A DNA stretch of 64,000 nt from NCBI GenBank assembly GCA_002298995.1, contig DBMO01000002.1, positions 1 through 64,000 of the forward strand. The letters are read 5' to 3'. A program made the position numbers and the translations under genes. Below, one piece after another: positions 43,523-54,720 of this stretch; positions within the stretch are counted from its first letter, which is position 1, and each line of letters begins with the position of its first letter. The notes under the pieces are model-generated. The model was not told the DNA's origin. It made no database searches and worked only from the letters and a program-made list of their open reading frames with translations. This stretch comes from Desulfarculales bacterium UBA696 (GTDB lineage Bacteria > Desulfobacterota > Syntrophobacteria > Syntrophobacterales > Syntrophobacteraceae).

Positions 43523-43569
43523 GCCTCCAACGGAGGCCAAAAATGACCGGCCCGGCTTTGCGCCGGGCC
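43523..43569 (-). promoter_or_regulatory. Two hairpins in the rpsU leader
   Basis: Reading toward rpsU, GGCCCGG/CCGGGCC (43549-43569) is followed by TTTTT-like bases and then GCCTCC/GGAGGC (43523-43537), 27 bases before the start. The first could be an attenuator or the end of an upstream transcript; the second may be a translation control hairpin. Confidence 0.45.
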
Positions 43570-43760
43570 AGAATCTTTGAACTCTATAACAAAGCACTCG
43601 GCAAATCAAGCCGATATTAGGGTTTTCCGTGAATTGCAGTCGCTAAACGAAAGAAAAACGGATTGATCCATAACTGGACTAACATATAATAGGAACAAAC
43701 AGGCTGTACGCGCCTTTTCTGAAAAGAAAGGGGCCCTCATAGCTGCAAGGACTCGCTCGG

Positions 43761-45803
<2,043 letters not shown>

Positions 45804-46427
45804 GATGTTGCACTTTCCCCGCTCGGGCTTCCTGTTCGTCCTTCGTAACCGGTTGCGCTCTCCACTGGAGAATTTTTATGTTTCAGCCCAGAACCGTAAG
45901 GAGTGGTCAGCGTCCGCCAAAATTCAATTTAGATTGCTGGAGTTAAGCTTTGAAGTTTAAGGCAAGAAGCCGGGTTCTGTCAATAAGGGCGCCTTGAGGC
46001 CCGGAAATTGGAGCTTGCAATCGGGCGAGCGGGAAAGTGCAGCGCAGCGCAGCGGAGGATGTCCTTGGCTGCCGACTTTTCGCTGGAATAGCATAGACTT
46101 ACAGATAATAAGCGAAAAATGGCGCTTGATCGCGATTCGCTGCAATCGGATGAGATAAGACAACATCACTATCCTAAACCAACCAGTTCCAACCAAGGCC
46201 GTGCAAGCTCCCCCGTTTTGTCCGAATCCAGGAATATGTTTCCGGATACATACTTCAGGACGGATTTTTCGGATGATTTTCCGGGATAATCCGGGCTAAC
46301 CACGGATTATCCCGGTTTACCCGGTTTGCCTTTTCTTCGAGGGCTCTGTTATAAAGGCGCATCCTAAAACTCTTGCGGGTATCCGTGAGGGCCGTAGGTT
46401 TTCTTTGAAATAGTGAGGAGAACCAGT
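45804..46427. other. 620-base intergenic region with a strong palindrome
   Basis: Lies between divergent genes. CCGGGATAATCCG (46281-46293) and CGGATTATCCCGG (46303-46315) form a perfect 13-base-pair stem with a nine-base loop. Frames on the minus strand here are open but lack ribosome sites and look random. The region should hold both promoters. Confidence 0.5.
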
Positions 46428-47474
46428 ATGGCGCCTGATTCAAGCCTCCTCAGGCACCATCGGGGACCGGTGTCCGTCCGCGCGAATTTCACTTTTGCGG
46501 GTGGCGCACTGGCTTTTCTTTCCCTGCTGCTTTTCGTGTTCATTGCTCAGGCAGCAGCCGAGAGGATCGAATTTCCGGGAGCTTTGGCGGCGGTTTCGCC
46601 GTCTCCGGAAGGCATCAAGAAGGAAGCTCAGGTTTTGCCTGTTTCCTTGCCTTCCACCGGGGACGCTCTCACGGGGAAACCCCTGGTGCTTTGGAGAAAC
46701 AGAATCCAGATACCCATCGATGAACCACTCATCCAAAAGTACATCCGCTTCTATCGTGGGGAGGGCAGAAAGACCTTTTCAGATGCCATGTTAAGGGCAG
46801 AAAAGTGTATTCCCCAGATGACAGAAATTCTTGAAAGTTACGGCGTGCCCGCGGAACTGGTAGCAATAGTATTCGTCGAGAGCCGGTTCGTAAGGCATGC
46901 TTCGTACAGGGGAGCGGGTGGTTATTGGCAGATGTTGGCGCCCACAGCCAGGGTTTTGGGTCTCAGGGTCGACCGTTGGGTCGACGAAAGACTGGACCCG
47001 ATAAAATCCACGAAGGCGGCCGCCAAATACCTGAAACTATTGAATGAAAGGCATGGATCATGGCCGTTGGCCCTTGCCGCTTATAACTGCGGCGGGAGGT
47101 CAATCTCATGCGCGGCAAAGTCTGGCCGCGGTGAGGAATGGGAGCTTTACGGGCGGAACCGCTTGCCCGCGCGTTCCAGGGTGTATGTTTCAAAAGTTCT
47201 GGCCGCGATGCATCTCATCAGCGGGCCGGAAGAGTATGGTTTTGAGAGTCCCAACTACTGCAAGTCTAAGGACTTCGACCCCGTCCTGGTAAGATCGGCA
47301 ATAAAGCTCGATGAAATAGCCAGGTGGATCGATGTTCCCGTTAGTCAACTCCAGGACCTCAATCCCTCTCTGCGCTTGGACACGATGCCTCCCAATTCCG
47401 GATACGCACTGCGTTTGCCTGCGGGAACAAGAGAAAAATTTCATCTCGCCTATGATGAGCACTCCCGAAGGTAA
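46428..47474 (+). CDS. Lytic transglycosylase (SLT/MltD type)
   Basis: 348 residues from the ATG at 46428 (GGAG seven bases before). A signal/anchor helix lies near residues 24-43. The SLT domain has catalytic Glu near residue 150 in IVFVESRF, then GGYWQMLAPTARVLGL (usual GLWQFMPxTAxxxGL) and LALAAYNCG. A degenerate C-terminal LysM-like region follows (LDEIARWIDVPVSQLQDLNPSLR). It cleaves peptidoglycan in the periplasm. The first codons after the helix are low-complexity and proline-rich. Confidence 0.9.
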   Translation: MAPDSSLLRHHRGPVSVRANFTFAGGALAFLSLLLFVFIAQAAAERIEFPGALAAVSPSPEGIKKEAQVLPVSLPSTGDALTGKPLVLWRNRIQIPIDEPLIQKYIRFYRGEGRKTFSDAMLRAEKCIPQMTEILESYGVPAELVAIVFVESRFVRHASYRGAGGYWQMLAPTARVLGLRVDRWVDERLDPIKSTKAAAKYLKLLNERHGSWPLALAAYNCGGRSISCAAKSGRGEEWELYGRNRLPARSRVYVSKVLAAMHLISGPEEYGFESPNYCKSKDFDPVLVRSAIKLDEIARWIDVPVSQLQDLNPSLRLDTMPPNSGYALRLPAGTREKFHLAYDEHSRR

Positions 47475-47535
47475 ACCATTAACGAACCGATGGCGCCTCA
47501 TGGACAAAAGCTCCGCAAAATGAAGTACGGACCGC

Positions 47536-47721
47536 ATGAGCATTAGGATGTTGGCTGCAGAGCTCTACCGGGTCATCAGGGAAATCGAAAAGCTGGAAGC
47601 TGCAGCAAGAGCTTCGATACCCGGCACGCCTGTGACAGAAGAGCGGGAAAGAAAGCTGAGAGAGGCGATAGCCGAGCGCGACCGCCTCCGCAAGATGCTG
47701 GAAGGGGCAAAGGAAACTTAG
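47536..47721 (+). CDS. Small charged coiled-coil protein
   Basis: 61 residues. Two charged helices (AAELYRVIREIEKLEAAARA and TEERERKLREAIAERDRLRK) with a PGTP turn between them suggest a helical hairpin. No family recognised. It follows the transglycosylase by 61 bases and is closed by a strong terminator, supporting it as a real gene; the ribosome site is poor. Confidence 0.6.
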   Translation: MSIRMLAAELYRVIREIEKLEAAARASIPGTPVTEERERKLREAIAERDRLRKMLEGAKET

Positions 47722-47773
47722 CCGCCCCGACCGCGAAAACTGCTCGGGCAAGCATCTGAGAGCCGCTGAAACA

Positions 47774-47813
47774 AAAAGAAGGCCTTCCTCCCTCTGGAAG
47801 GCCTTCTTCTTTT
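47774..47813 (+). terminator. Strong rho-independent terminator
   Basis: AAAAGAAGGCCTTCC pairs with GGAAGGCCTTCTTCTTTT around a seven-base loop, 53 bases after the small coiled-coil gene. Confidence 0.92.
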
Positions 47814-48049
47814 ATGTACCGGCGCATCGGATCCGGGGCAAAAACAAGGGGCTCCAAGCCCGAGCTGAATTCATTGACAGCGAACCAGGCTAGAGATTCC
47901 ATGCCTGCGCCGGCTTCATTATAATTGACAATCCCCCTTATCGAAATGTATCGTCCATCCTTGTGAAATATTTTGGAAAAAGTCGGCAATGAGAATGTGC
48001 CACCCGACTGTGCTTATCCCGGCTTTTTTACCGGCAGGGAGTGCCCAAA

Positions 48050-48967
48050 ATGGAACATTGGAGATCGCCAACCCCATTTGAGCGTTTGGTTGTTCACCGG
48101 GTGCTTCATCTGGCGCTAGTTGTGGCCGCGTTCTTCTTGTTTGCGGGAGCGCAGACCGCCGCCGCCGAGAATGTGGAAAAGCCTCTGCCCGATAAAAGCG
48201 GCTACAATCTTTTCAACCCTACCCCGAGCAATATGATGCGCGAACTCTCCCCGGATCGGCCGGATAAGACTGAAAGTCCCTACACGGTTGATGCCGGGCA
48301 TTTCCAGGTTGAAATGAGTTTTGTGGAATTTACAAGAAATCAGTCGAACGGCATACGCACCGATACCTGGAACGTCGCCCCAGCCAATTTCAAGGCAGGT
48401 CTGTTCAATAATGCCGACCTCCAATTTGTCTTCAACAATTACCTTAATGTCCGCACCGAGGATCGGAGTGCCGGGACAACATCAACCCAATCCGGATTCG
48501 GCGATTTCACCACGCGGCTAAAAATCAATCTATGGGGAAACGATGGCGGGCAGACCGCTTTCGCCATCCTGCCTTTCGTCAAGTTCCCGACCAACACCGA
48601 CCATCTCGGCAACAATTCAGTCGAGGGCGGAGTTATTTTCCCATTGACCGTGAAACTTCCGGGCGACTGGGAGATGGGGATGGAGAGCGCGGTCGGTTTC
48701 CTGCGGAGCGCGGATACCGACGGCTACCACTCCGAATTCATCAACGCGGTGACGTTAGCCCATGAAATCTTCGGAAAATTGGGAGGCTACATCGAGTTTT
48801 TCAGCAGCGTCAGCACCGAGCGCGGATCGGATTGGGTTGGAACGGTTGATGTCGGGCTCAATTACAAGCTGACGGTAAACATCCAACTCGACTGCGGCGC
48901 GAATGTGGGTGTCACGCCCTCCGCAAACGATGTCAACCCTTTTGCCGGGATGACTTTAAGATTCTGA
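48050..48967 (+). CDS. Outer-membrane beta-barrel protein (phenol MetA-like family)
   Basis: 305 residues from the ATG at 48050 (GGGAG eight bases upstream; GTG at 48041 is an alternative). Signal peptide ends near TAAAEN. The mature part begins with the family block MRELSPDRPDKTESPYTVDAG. Alternating amphipathic strands follow to the C-terminal aromatic residue (MTLRF), the usual outer-membrane insertion signal. The family is annotated as putative transporters or phenol-degradation MetA; substrate unknown. Its neighbours give no clear hint. Confidence 0.85.
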   Translation: MEHWRSPTPFERLVVHRVLHLALVVAAFFLFAGAQTAAAENVEKPLPDKSGYNLFNPTPSNMMRELSPDRPDKTESPYTVDAGHFQVEMSFVEFTRNQSNGIRTDTWNVAPANFKAGLFNNADLQFVFNNYLNVRTEDRSAGTTSTQSGFGDFTTRLKINLWGNDGGQTAFAILPFVKFPTNTDHLGNNSVEGGVIFPLTVKLPGDWEMGMESAVGFLRSADTDGYHSEFINAVTLAHEIFGKLGGYIEFFSSVSTERGSDWVGTVDVGLNYKLTVNIQLDCGANVGVTPSANDVNPFAGMTLRF

Positions 48968-49220
48968 GCCGATGGGTAGAGCCTTTACTGTCGACTAAAC
49001 AATATCGTTGATTGATGTCATTACGGTAAGGCTCGCTAAGAGTAAAGCTGCCAGGATAGATCTGAATACCCGGGCCGCCATGAATTTTGGTTCTTGCATG
49101 GGGAATTGGCTCTTCCCAGACCACCATGGCATCACATCGAAATCCCTTACGCTTGTTTGGGATGTCAAGAAGGCCTATACTTGGGCATTCGAGCCGCGGT
49201 TTCACTGCAAAGGATTGGCC

Positions 49221-50087
49221 ATGCGATTCCTAATCCGATCAAACTGTTTTCTCTCGGCAACTCCATCTAGACCATCCGTTGTCATCCTTCTCTTTTTTAG
49301 CCTCATGTTGACGGCCTTGCTTTCGGCCCCAGCCCATGGTGAATTGATCAAGATCGGAGGGACCGGGTCCGCGCTGGCAACCATGCGAATCATGGCCGAG
49401 GAGTTTTTGAAGGCGAACGAGGGCGACAATGTGGTGGTTCTTCCAAGCCTGGGAAGCGGAGGGGGCATCAAAGCCGTGCTGGATGGGGCAATTGACATAG
49501 GTCTAAGCACCCGCTCCCTGGTCAACGAAGAGCGCGCGCAAGGAGTTGCCGAAACCACGTATGGGAAAACGCCTTTTGTATTTGCGGTTTACCAGGAAAA
49601 CATGACGACCGGTTTTACTACAAGTAACTTGGTGGACATTTATTCGGGCAAAACGCAGACATGGCCTGACGGCATGCTGATCCGGCTGATTATGCGGTCG
49701 GAGAGGGAAAAAGACACGGTCGTGTTGAAATCGATATCGCCTGAAATGAAACAAGCCGTTGAATCCGCGCTGTCGCGTAAAGGGATGATATTCACTACCA
49801 CCGATCAGGAAACCGCCGATAAGATCATCGAAGTCCCAGGGGTCCTGAGCACGGCAACTCTTGCATTAATCATCTCGGAGAAGCGACCGATCCGAGCCCT
49901 CGCTTTAGACGGGGCAAAGCCTACCACGGAAGCAATCGTTGACGGGAGCTATCCGTTATCAATAACATTTCGGTTTGTAACCAAAAAAGAGCCTTCTCAA
50001 TTGGCCCGGAGGTTCATCGATTTTGTGCATTCCGAAATTGGCCGGTCCATCCTACTAAGAAACGGCACTGTTGCGGAGAAGAACTGA
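49221..50087 (+). CDS. PstS-like periplasmic substrate-binding protein
   Basis: 288 residues from the ATG at 49221 (AAGGA seven bases before); the open frame reaches further upstream without coding signs. Signal peptide with SVVILLFFSLMLTALLS. The binding fold opens with IKIGGTGSALATMRIMAEEF and VVLPSLGSGGGIKAVLDGAIDIGLSTR, the phosphate-loop pattern of PstS-type proteins. It ends with RRFIDFVHSEIGRSILL. No ABC permease or ATPase genes follow. Instead, a hybrid histidine kinase begins three bases later, so it more likely serves as a sensor-binding protein. Ligand unproven. Confidence 0.85.
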   Translation: MRFLIRSNCFLSATPSRPSVVILLFFSLMLTALLSAPAHGELIKIGGTGSALATMRIMAEEFLKANEGDNVVVLPSLGSGGGIKAVLDGAIDIGLSTRSLVNEERAQGVAETTYGKTPFVFAVYQENMTTGFTTSNLVDIYSGKTQTWPDGMLIRLIMRSEREKDTVVLKSISPEMKQAVESALSRKGMIFTTTDQETADKIIEVPGVLSTATLALIISEKRPIRALALDGAKPTTEAIVDGSYPLSITFRFVTKKEPSQLARRFIDFVHSEIGRSILLRNGTVAEKN

Positions 50088-50090
50088 GCC

Positions 50091-52118
50091 ATGCAGAGAA
50101 CCACGGAGCGCGGCACTGCCATAATTGTTTGGATCTCGTGGATTATTGCATTGGTGGTGACATTGTCATTCCCATCAATTTACTTCGCCATCTCCTATGG
50201 ATATCAGGTGGCGGCATTGGAAGCCGAAGTCGAGATTAATTCGCTGATCGTCACCAGGTTGATCAACCTTAATCCTTTGCTCTGGCGCTATGAAGAGGTC
50301 AGGCTTTCCGACGTCCTCGAGCGCCAACCCCAAAGAGGGGGCAAGGAGCTGAGAGTCATAGTCGACAACTCGGGAGCGGTGGTGTTTGCCGGCCGGGAGA
50401 CCCTTGATTCCCCAATTTTGACTCTGTCCGAGGAACTTTTCGATTCCGGAAAGTCCGTGGGGAAGATTTCGATAAGCCGCTCTCTGCGTCCGTTGCTTGC
50501 TCAAACCGGTGTGGTTGCACTGCTTGGATTGACGTTAGGGTTTGCAATTTTGTTTGGAATCCGCCTTTTTCCTCTCAGGGCTCTACGCCGGGCCCTCGAT
50601 TCGCTGTATACCGAAAAGGAGCAGCTCGCCGTTACTCTGCAAAGCATCGGCGACGGGGTCATCACGACTGACTCGCACGGCAGGGTAGTGCTCATGAATG
50701 GGCAGGCTGAGATCCTCACGGGCTATACTCAACGAGAAGCATTGAACAGGCCCATCACGGAGGTTTTCAGAACCAACCTCGAAATAACGGGCGCCCCCGG
50801 TGAAGATTGCGTGGAGAAGGCCCTCCTGCTTGGAGAAAAAGTCGAATTTACGGAAGACACTGTTTTGGTGGCCAAAGGCGGCACGGAAAGAATCATCTCT
50901 GAAAGCGCTTCCCCGATTCGGGATCAACAGAATCGGATTACAGGGGTGGTACTCGCATTTCGGGATATAACTGAAAAACACAAAATGCAATCCGAGCTGT
51001 TAAAAGCTCAGAAGATCGAGTCTATCGGGGTACTCGCAGGCAGCATAGCACACGATTTCAACAATATTCTTACTGCCATAGTGGGTAACATCACCATGGT
51101 TAAGGCCTGGATAAACCCAAATGACAGAATCCATGACCGGTTGACCAAAGTGGAACAGAGCGCCCTGCGCGCCGAAGGTCTGACCCGACAGCTTCTGACC
51201 TTCTCGAAGGGCGGCGCACCGCGGAAAACCACGTTTGCAATCGAGCGCCTGCTAAAAGACTCGATCAGCCTGGTGCTCAGGGAATCGAGCATCGCCTGTG
51301 AATATGACCTTCCCGACGATCTTTGGCCCGTGGAAGCCGACGAGACCCAATTGAGCCAGGTGATCAATAATCTGGCGATCAATGCTCAACAAGCAATGCC
51401 GAATGGAGGCAAGATTTTCTTTTCCTGCCGGAACATGGACCTTGGCGCCGAAGGATCACCGGCACTTAATCCCGGCCGGTATGTGAAAATATCCGTTGAA
51501 GACCAAGGGGTTGGGATACCAAAGGCGGACATCGAGAAGATTTTCGATCCGTATTACAGCACAAAAGAGCGGGGGCTCGGGCTCGGGCTTACCAGCACTT
51601 ATTCGATATTGAAGAAGCATGGCGGCCACATTGAGGTAGCCTCGGAGATCGGAGCCGGAACAACTTTTCACCTCTATATCCCGGCTGGACATGAAATGAT
51701 CGTCGCCCGAAATGAAGAGCAGCGAACTCCCTCTTTTGGAAAGGGAAGAATCCTGATCATGGACGACGAAGAAATAATACTGGATGTTTTGGAGGCAATG
51801 CTGACGAATTTTGGGTACGAAGTCGCGTGCGCCAAACACGGGGCCGAAGCAATAGAAATATACAAAATAGCTCTTGGCGCAGGCTGCCCGTTTCAGGCGG
51901 TCATAATGGATTTAACGATACCAGGGGGCATGGGTGGCAAGGACGCGATAGAGAAACTGCTCGAAATTGATCCTGATGCGAAAGCTATTGTATCGAGCGG
52001 TTACTCTATTGATCCGGTCATGGCCAACTACAAGAACTTCGGTTTCAAAGGTGTAGTGGCCAAACCCTACAAAGCCTCTGAAATGGGCACGGTTCTGCGC
52101 GACGTAATTAAAGAATGA
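50091..52118 (+). CDS. Hybrid sensor histidine kinase with PAS and receiver domains
   Basis: 675 residues. Order: membrane helix (12-33), periplasmic loop (34-135), second helix (about 140-160), PAS domain from about 184, and histidine kinase with phospho-acceptor H321 in SIAHDFNNILTAIVGN. The ATPase part carries NLAINAQQAMPNGG and RGLGLGLTST. A C-terminal receiver has an acidic pocket MDDEE and phospho-acceptor Asp near residue 606 in VIMDLTIPGG. The H-box is of the NtrB-like HDFNN class. It starts three bases after the PstS-like gene, so the periplasmic loop probably reads that protein's ligand state. No output gene is adjacent. Confidence 0.93.
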   Translation: MQRTTERGTAIIVWISWIIALVVTLSFPSIYFAISYGYQVAALEAEVEINSLIVTRLINLNPLLWRYEEVRLSDVLERQPQRGGKELRVIVDNSGAVVFAGRETLDSPILTLSEELFDSGKSVGKISISRSLRPLLAQTGVVALLGLTLGFAILFGIRLFPLRALRRALDSLYTEKEQLAVTLQSIGDGVITTDSHGRVVLMNGQAEILTGYTQREALNRPITEVFRTNLEITGAPGEDCVEKALLLGEKVEFTEDTVLVAKGGTERIISESASPIRDQQNRITGVVLAFRDITEKHKMQSELLKAQKIESIGVLAGSIAHDFNNILTAIVGNITMVKAWINPNDRIHDRLTKVEQSALRAEGLTRQLLTFSKGGAPRKTTFAIERLLKDSISLVLRESSIACEYDLPDDLWPVEADETQLSQVINNLAINAQQAMPNGGKIFFSCRNMDLGAEGSPALNPGRYVKISVEDQGVGIPKADIEKIFDPYYSTKERGLGLGLTSTYSILKKHGGHIEVASEIGAGTTFHLYIPAGHEMIVARNEEQRTPSFGKGRILIMDDEEIILDVLEAMLTNFGYEVACAKHGAEAIEIYKIALGAGCPFQAVIMDLTIPGGMGGKDAIEKLLEIDPDAKAIVSSGYSIDPVMANYKNFGFKGVVAKPYKASEMGTVLRDVIKE

Positions 52119-52312
52119 GCCGTTGGTCCGTTGGGTATCGGTTCAAATCAGCCCGGTCGCAAAGGGGTTTTCAGAGACTCCATGGGCCACCCGCGGCAGT
52201 TTTGATTCCCAAATCTGCCCAGCCATCAGTGTTACTAGCAGGCACCCTACCAGCCCCCCCCCCACACTCATCAATTTTGAGCTTGTAAGGCGGCCACGAC
52301 CGGCAGTCAATC

Positions 52313-53029
52313 TCAGGGCCTCCACTCCTCGACCACGGGGTTTGCGAGCACGCCTATTTTTTCTATTTCGACCTCGACCATATCGCCATGCCCGAGCCTG
52401 CCGACGCCGCTGGGGGTGCCCGTTGCGATTATGTCCCCGGGCAGGAGAGTGAAGTTCTTCGAGATAAATGAAATTGTTTCCGCGACCGGAAAGATCATGA
52501 GGGCCGTGCTGGAGTCCTGGACTGTCTTGCCGTTGAGGCGGCATTGGATTCGAAGCCCCTGAGGATCGCCCAACTCTTCGGCAAGCACGATTCGGGGGCC
52601 GACCGGACCGAATGTATCAAGGGATTTTCCCCGAAACCACCCCGCGCGGTCTCCGGTCTGGAGATTGCGCTGGCTGACATCGTTTATGCAGGTATAGCCG
52701 AAAACGTGATCAAGCGCCTTTTCCGGGGAGAGGTTCCTGCACGTTTTGCCGATTATCACCGCGAGTTCGGCCTCATAATCGGTGCGAAGGTCCTCGAACT
52801 TGTAGTCGAGGAGGAATTTGGGAATAACGATGGGCTCCCCCGGCCCGATGAGCACATTGGGCGTTTTGGGGAACAGGATCGGCTCCTCCGGCACCTCGTC
52901 GGTAAAGCCCCTTACCTTGACGGAATGACTCTCCGCTATATGGCTTCGGTAGTTTAGCCCCAGCGCGATTATCTTGCTCGGGTTCAAGCTGAATGATTCC
53001 GTTCTGTTAAGTATGGGTAACGTGACCAT
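52313..53029 (-). CDS. Fumarylacetoacetate hydrolase family protein
   Basis: 238 residues, FAH C-terminal domain only. Metal ligands lie in DYEAELAVIIGK; family blocks are NDVSQRNLQTGD, RGKSLDTFGPVGP and LLPGDIIATGTPSGVG. Members hydrolyse or decarboxylate diketo acids or isomerise 2-hydroxyhepta-diene-dioate; oxaloacetate or acylpyruvate activity is common in short forms. The specific substrate cannot be told. Single gene. Confidence 0.92.
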   Translation of the reverse strand: MVTLPILNRTESFSLNPSKIIALGLNYRSHIAESHSVKVRGFTDEVPEEPILFPKTPNVLIGPGEPIVIPKFLLDYKFEDLRTDYEAELAVIIGKTCRNLSPEKALDHVFGYTCINDVSQRNLQTGDRAGWFRGKSLDTFGPVGPRIVLAEELGDPQGLRIQCRLNGKTVQDSSTALMIFPVAETISFISKNFTLLPGDIIATGTPSGVGRLGHGDMVEVEIEKIGVLANPVVEEWRP

Positions 53030-53222
53030 GGCAACTGACCTTCTTTAGCTGAGTTCAATCAATTTCCGCATATAACGATACGAAAGAATGCTCGGAAATG
53101 TAGTGCACCCACCCTACGCGAAGAACTCGATCCCCCATCCTGTATCGCGAATCCCCTGGACAAAACTTAAATGGCCGCCGTAAATGCCGGCGGCCATTTC
53201 AATACAGGAATTTTACTCTTCA

Positions 53223-53789
53223 TTATTCCTTTTCAGGCGGCGCAACCGGCATCGACATCTTCTGATATCCTTCCGGAAGTTCGAATAGCGAGTCGGCAAT
53301 TGGTCCTTCTTTTATATTCTTGTACTCCATTGTGACTTCGGCATCTTCGACCTTTATGGGGAAAGGAAATTGCTTGGAAATCCAGAAGATAGTCTTTTCT
53401 CCATCCTCCATGCTCTCGTATTTCTTGCAGGGAAGCCCCGAGACGGTCTCCTCGCCCAGCAGCTTTGCTTTCTTTTCCTTTTCCGCGGTCCAGTCCTCGA
53501 AGGTCTTGTCCTCGGATTGATAGGGCATTTCCATGTATATCTTCTCGTCGGGCGTGATCATCCAGGTAAGCTTCTTGTCCGGGCGGATTATCATAATCTG
53601 GGTCTCGCCCTCTTCGGTGGTTTCCTGCCTGACCTTTTCGTCTTTCACGAAGATTTTACCGGTAAGGGCCTCATCACCCTTGGGCTGTATCACCATGTCG
53701 GCCGCGAATTCCACTGCCATGGCGGGCCCTGTGGAGAAGGCGAAAAGAGCAAATGCAAACATGAGGACCACGGCAAGCTTGTTTTTCAT
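53223..53789 (-). CDS. Periplasmic DUF4412-like protein
   Basis: 188 residues with a clear signal peptide (AVVLMFAFALFAFSTGPAMA). The mature part alternates strands as in LolA/outer-membrane lipoprotein-sorting folds: EFAADMVIQPKGDEALTGKI, VRQETTEEGETQIMIIRPDK, and the closing LFELPEGYQKMSMP. DUF4412 proteins have no known function; the fold hints at lipid or lipoprotein binding. Single gene, common in Desulfobacterota. Confidence 0.8.
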   Translation of the reverse strand: MKNKLAVVLMFAFALFAFSTGPAMAVEFAADMVIQPKGDEALTGKIFVKDEKVRQETTEEGETQIMIIRPDKKLTWMITPDEKIYMEMPYQSEDKTFEDWTAEKEKKAKLLGEETVSGLPCKKYESMEDGEKTIFWISKQFPFPIKVEDAEVTMEYKNIKEGPIADSLFELPEGYQKMSMPVAPPEKE

Positions 53790-53994
53790 TGCATTACCTC
53801 ACTGGGCATTGTTAATTGAGAACGGCTTTTACGAAGCGTATTTGGCCGGGAGAGAATTTGGCAAGTTTTCTGGACTGAATCTCAATTTCTACTCGGGGCC
53901 CAACGGTGGGGAGATTATATTACTAACCTGGACGTGTCAATACCGCTCGAAGTGGACAAAATGGTTAATCAGGGGCGGGTTCCAAAGGGTCGAA

Positions 53995-54309
53995 ATGGAC
54001 GATAAAGATTTTCCTTTCCTGGCGGAAAAGGGAGATGGGACGCTCATATCGGTACACGTTCAACCCAAGGCTGCAAAAAATGAATTTTGCGGCCTTTTCC
54101 AGGGCAGGTTGAAGGTGCGCGTCTGTGCCCCTCCGGTAGAGGGCGAAGCAAACAGGCAGTGCATTATATTGCTCGCCCAGGTACTTGGAATTTCCAAATC
54201 CGAAATCTCTTTGGCCAGAGGCGCCCAGTCCAGGCAAAAGACTTTCCTTGTCTCCAAGCCCGTGGATTTTGTCCGGGAGAAATTGGAAAAAGCCGGCCTG
54301 GCGGCCTGA
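53995..54309 (+). CDS. DUF167/YggU family protein
   Basis: 104 residues from ATG at 53995 with AAAGGG before it; the long upstream extension of the frame lies antisense to the DUF4412 gene and is false. Family pattern ISVHVQPKAAKNEFCG, LKVRVCAPPVEGEANRQCI and EISLARGAQSRQKTF is complete. Small cytosolic protein of unknown function, conserved from bacteria to eukaryotes. Confidence 0.9.
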   Translation: MDDKDFPFLAEKGDGTLISVHVQPKAAKNEFCGLFQGRLKVRVCAPPVEGEANRQCIILLAQVLGISKSEISLARGAQSRQKTFLVSKPVDFVREKLEKAGLAA

Positions 54310-54720
54310 TGAGGCTGTCCCGCCTTATATTTTTTTTGTAAATCGAGGCCCACTCTGCTACAAGTATTCATTGACCCCGCTCACGCTCATTCGGTTACCT
54401 GTTCACGCTGATCGGACTCAAGACCGCCATTTCGTCGAAAGCCGGTACCCAGTTTTCTTGAACTAAACCATGGTTCTAACCACTGGTTCGGGCGCTCTGC
54501 GCCTGTTCGCCGTTAGAGATTTCTCCCGTCTGCCGGAACGGATTTCGATTGAACACCAAAAAGCCGTATCTTCGCCGGCTTGCCGCTTACTCTTGGCCAG
54601 CCTGATATAAAGGGTCATTTTCGTTCACCAGGCCGGCCCGGCACTTCTATTGTTCTTTCCCATGGTTTTTAATAAAGATTCAGCGCGATTAGCGCCAATA
54701 CCATCATGCAGGAGGCCGAA
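54310..54720. other. Promoter region of the second beta-oxidation cluster
   Basis: 411 bases without a credible gene. AACCATGGTT (54466-54475) is a perfect ten-base palindrome 246 bases before the thiolase start and could be a regulator site. No known fatty-acid operator was recognised. Confidence 0.35.

Noticed and set aside
45957..46443. Minus-strand frames between fusA and the lytic transglycosylase
   Set aside because: No ribosome site, no conserved pattern, and they run through the palindrome at 46281-46315.
47576..47989. Minus-strand frame of 137 codons over the small coiled-coil gene and its terminator
   Set aside because: It reads through a strong plus-strand terminator hairpin and shows no protein-like pattern.
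53533..53994. Upstream extension of the DUF167 frame
   Set aside because: It is antisense to the DUF4412 signal-peptide gene; the family N-terminus and an AAAGGG site start at 53995.
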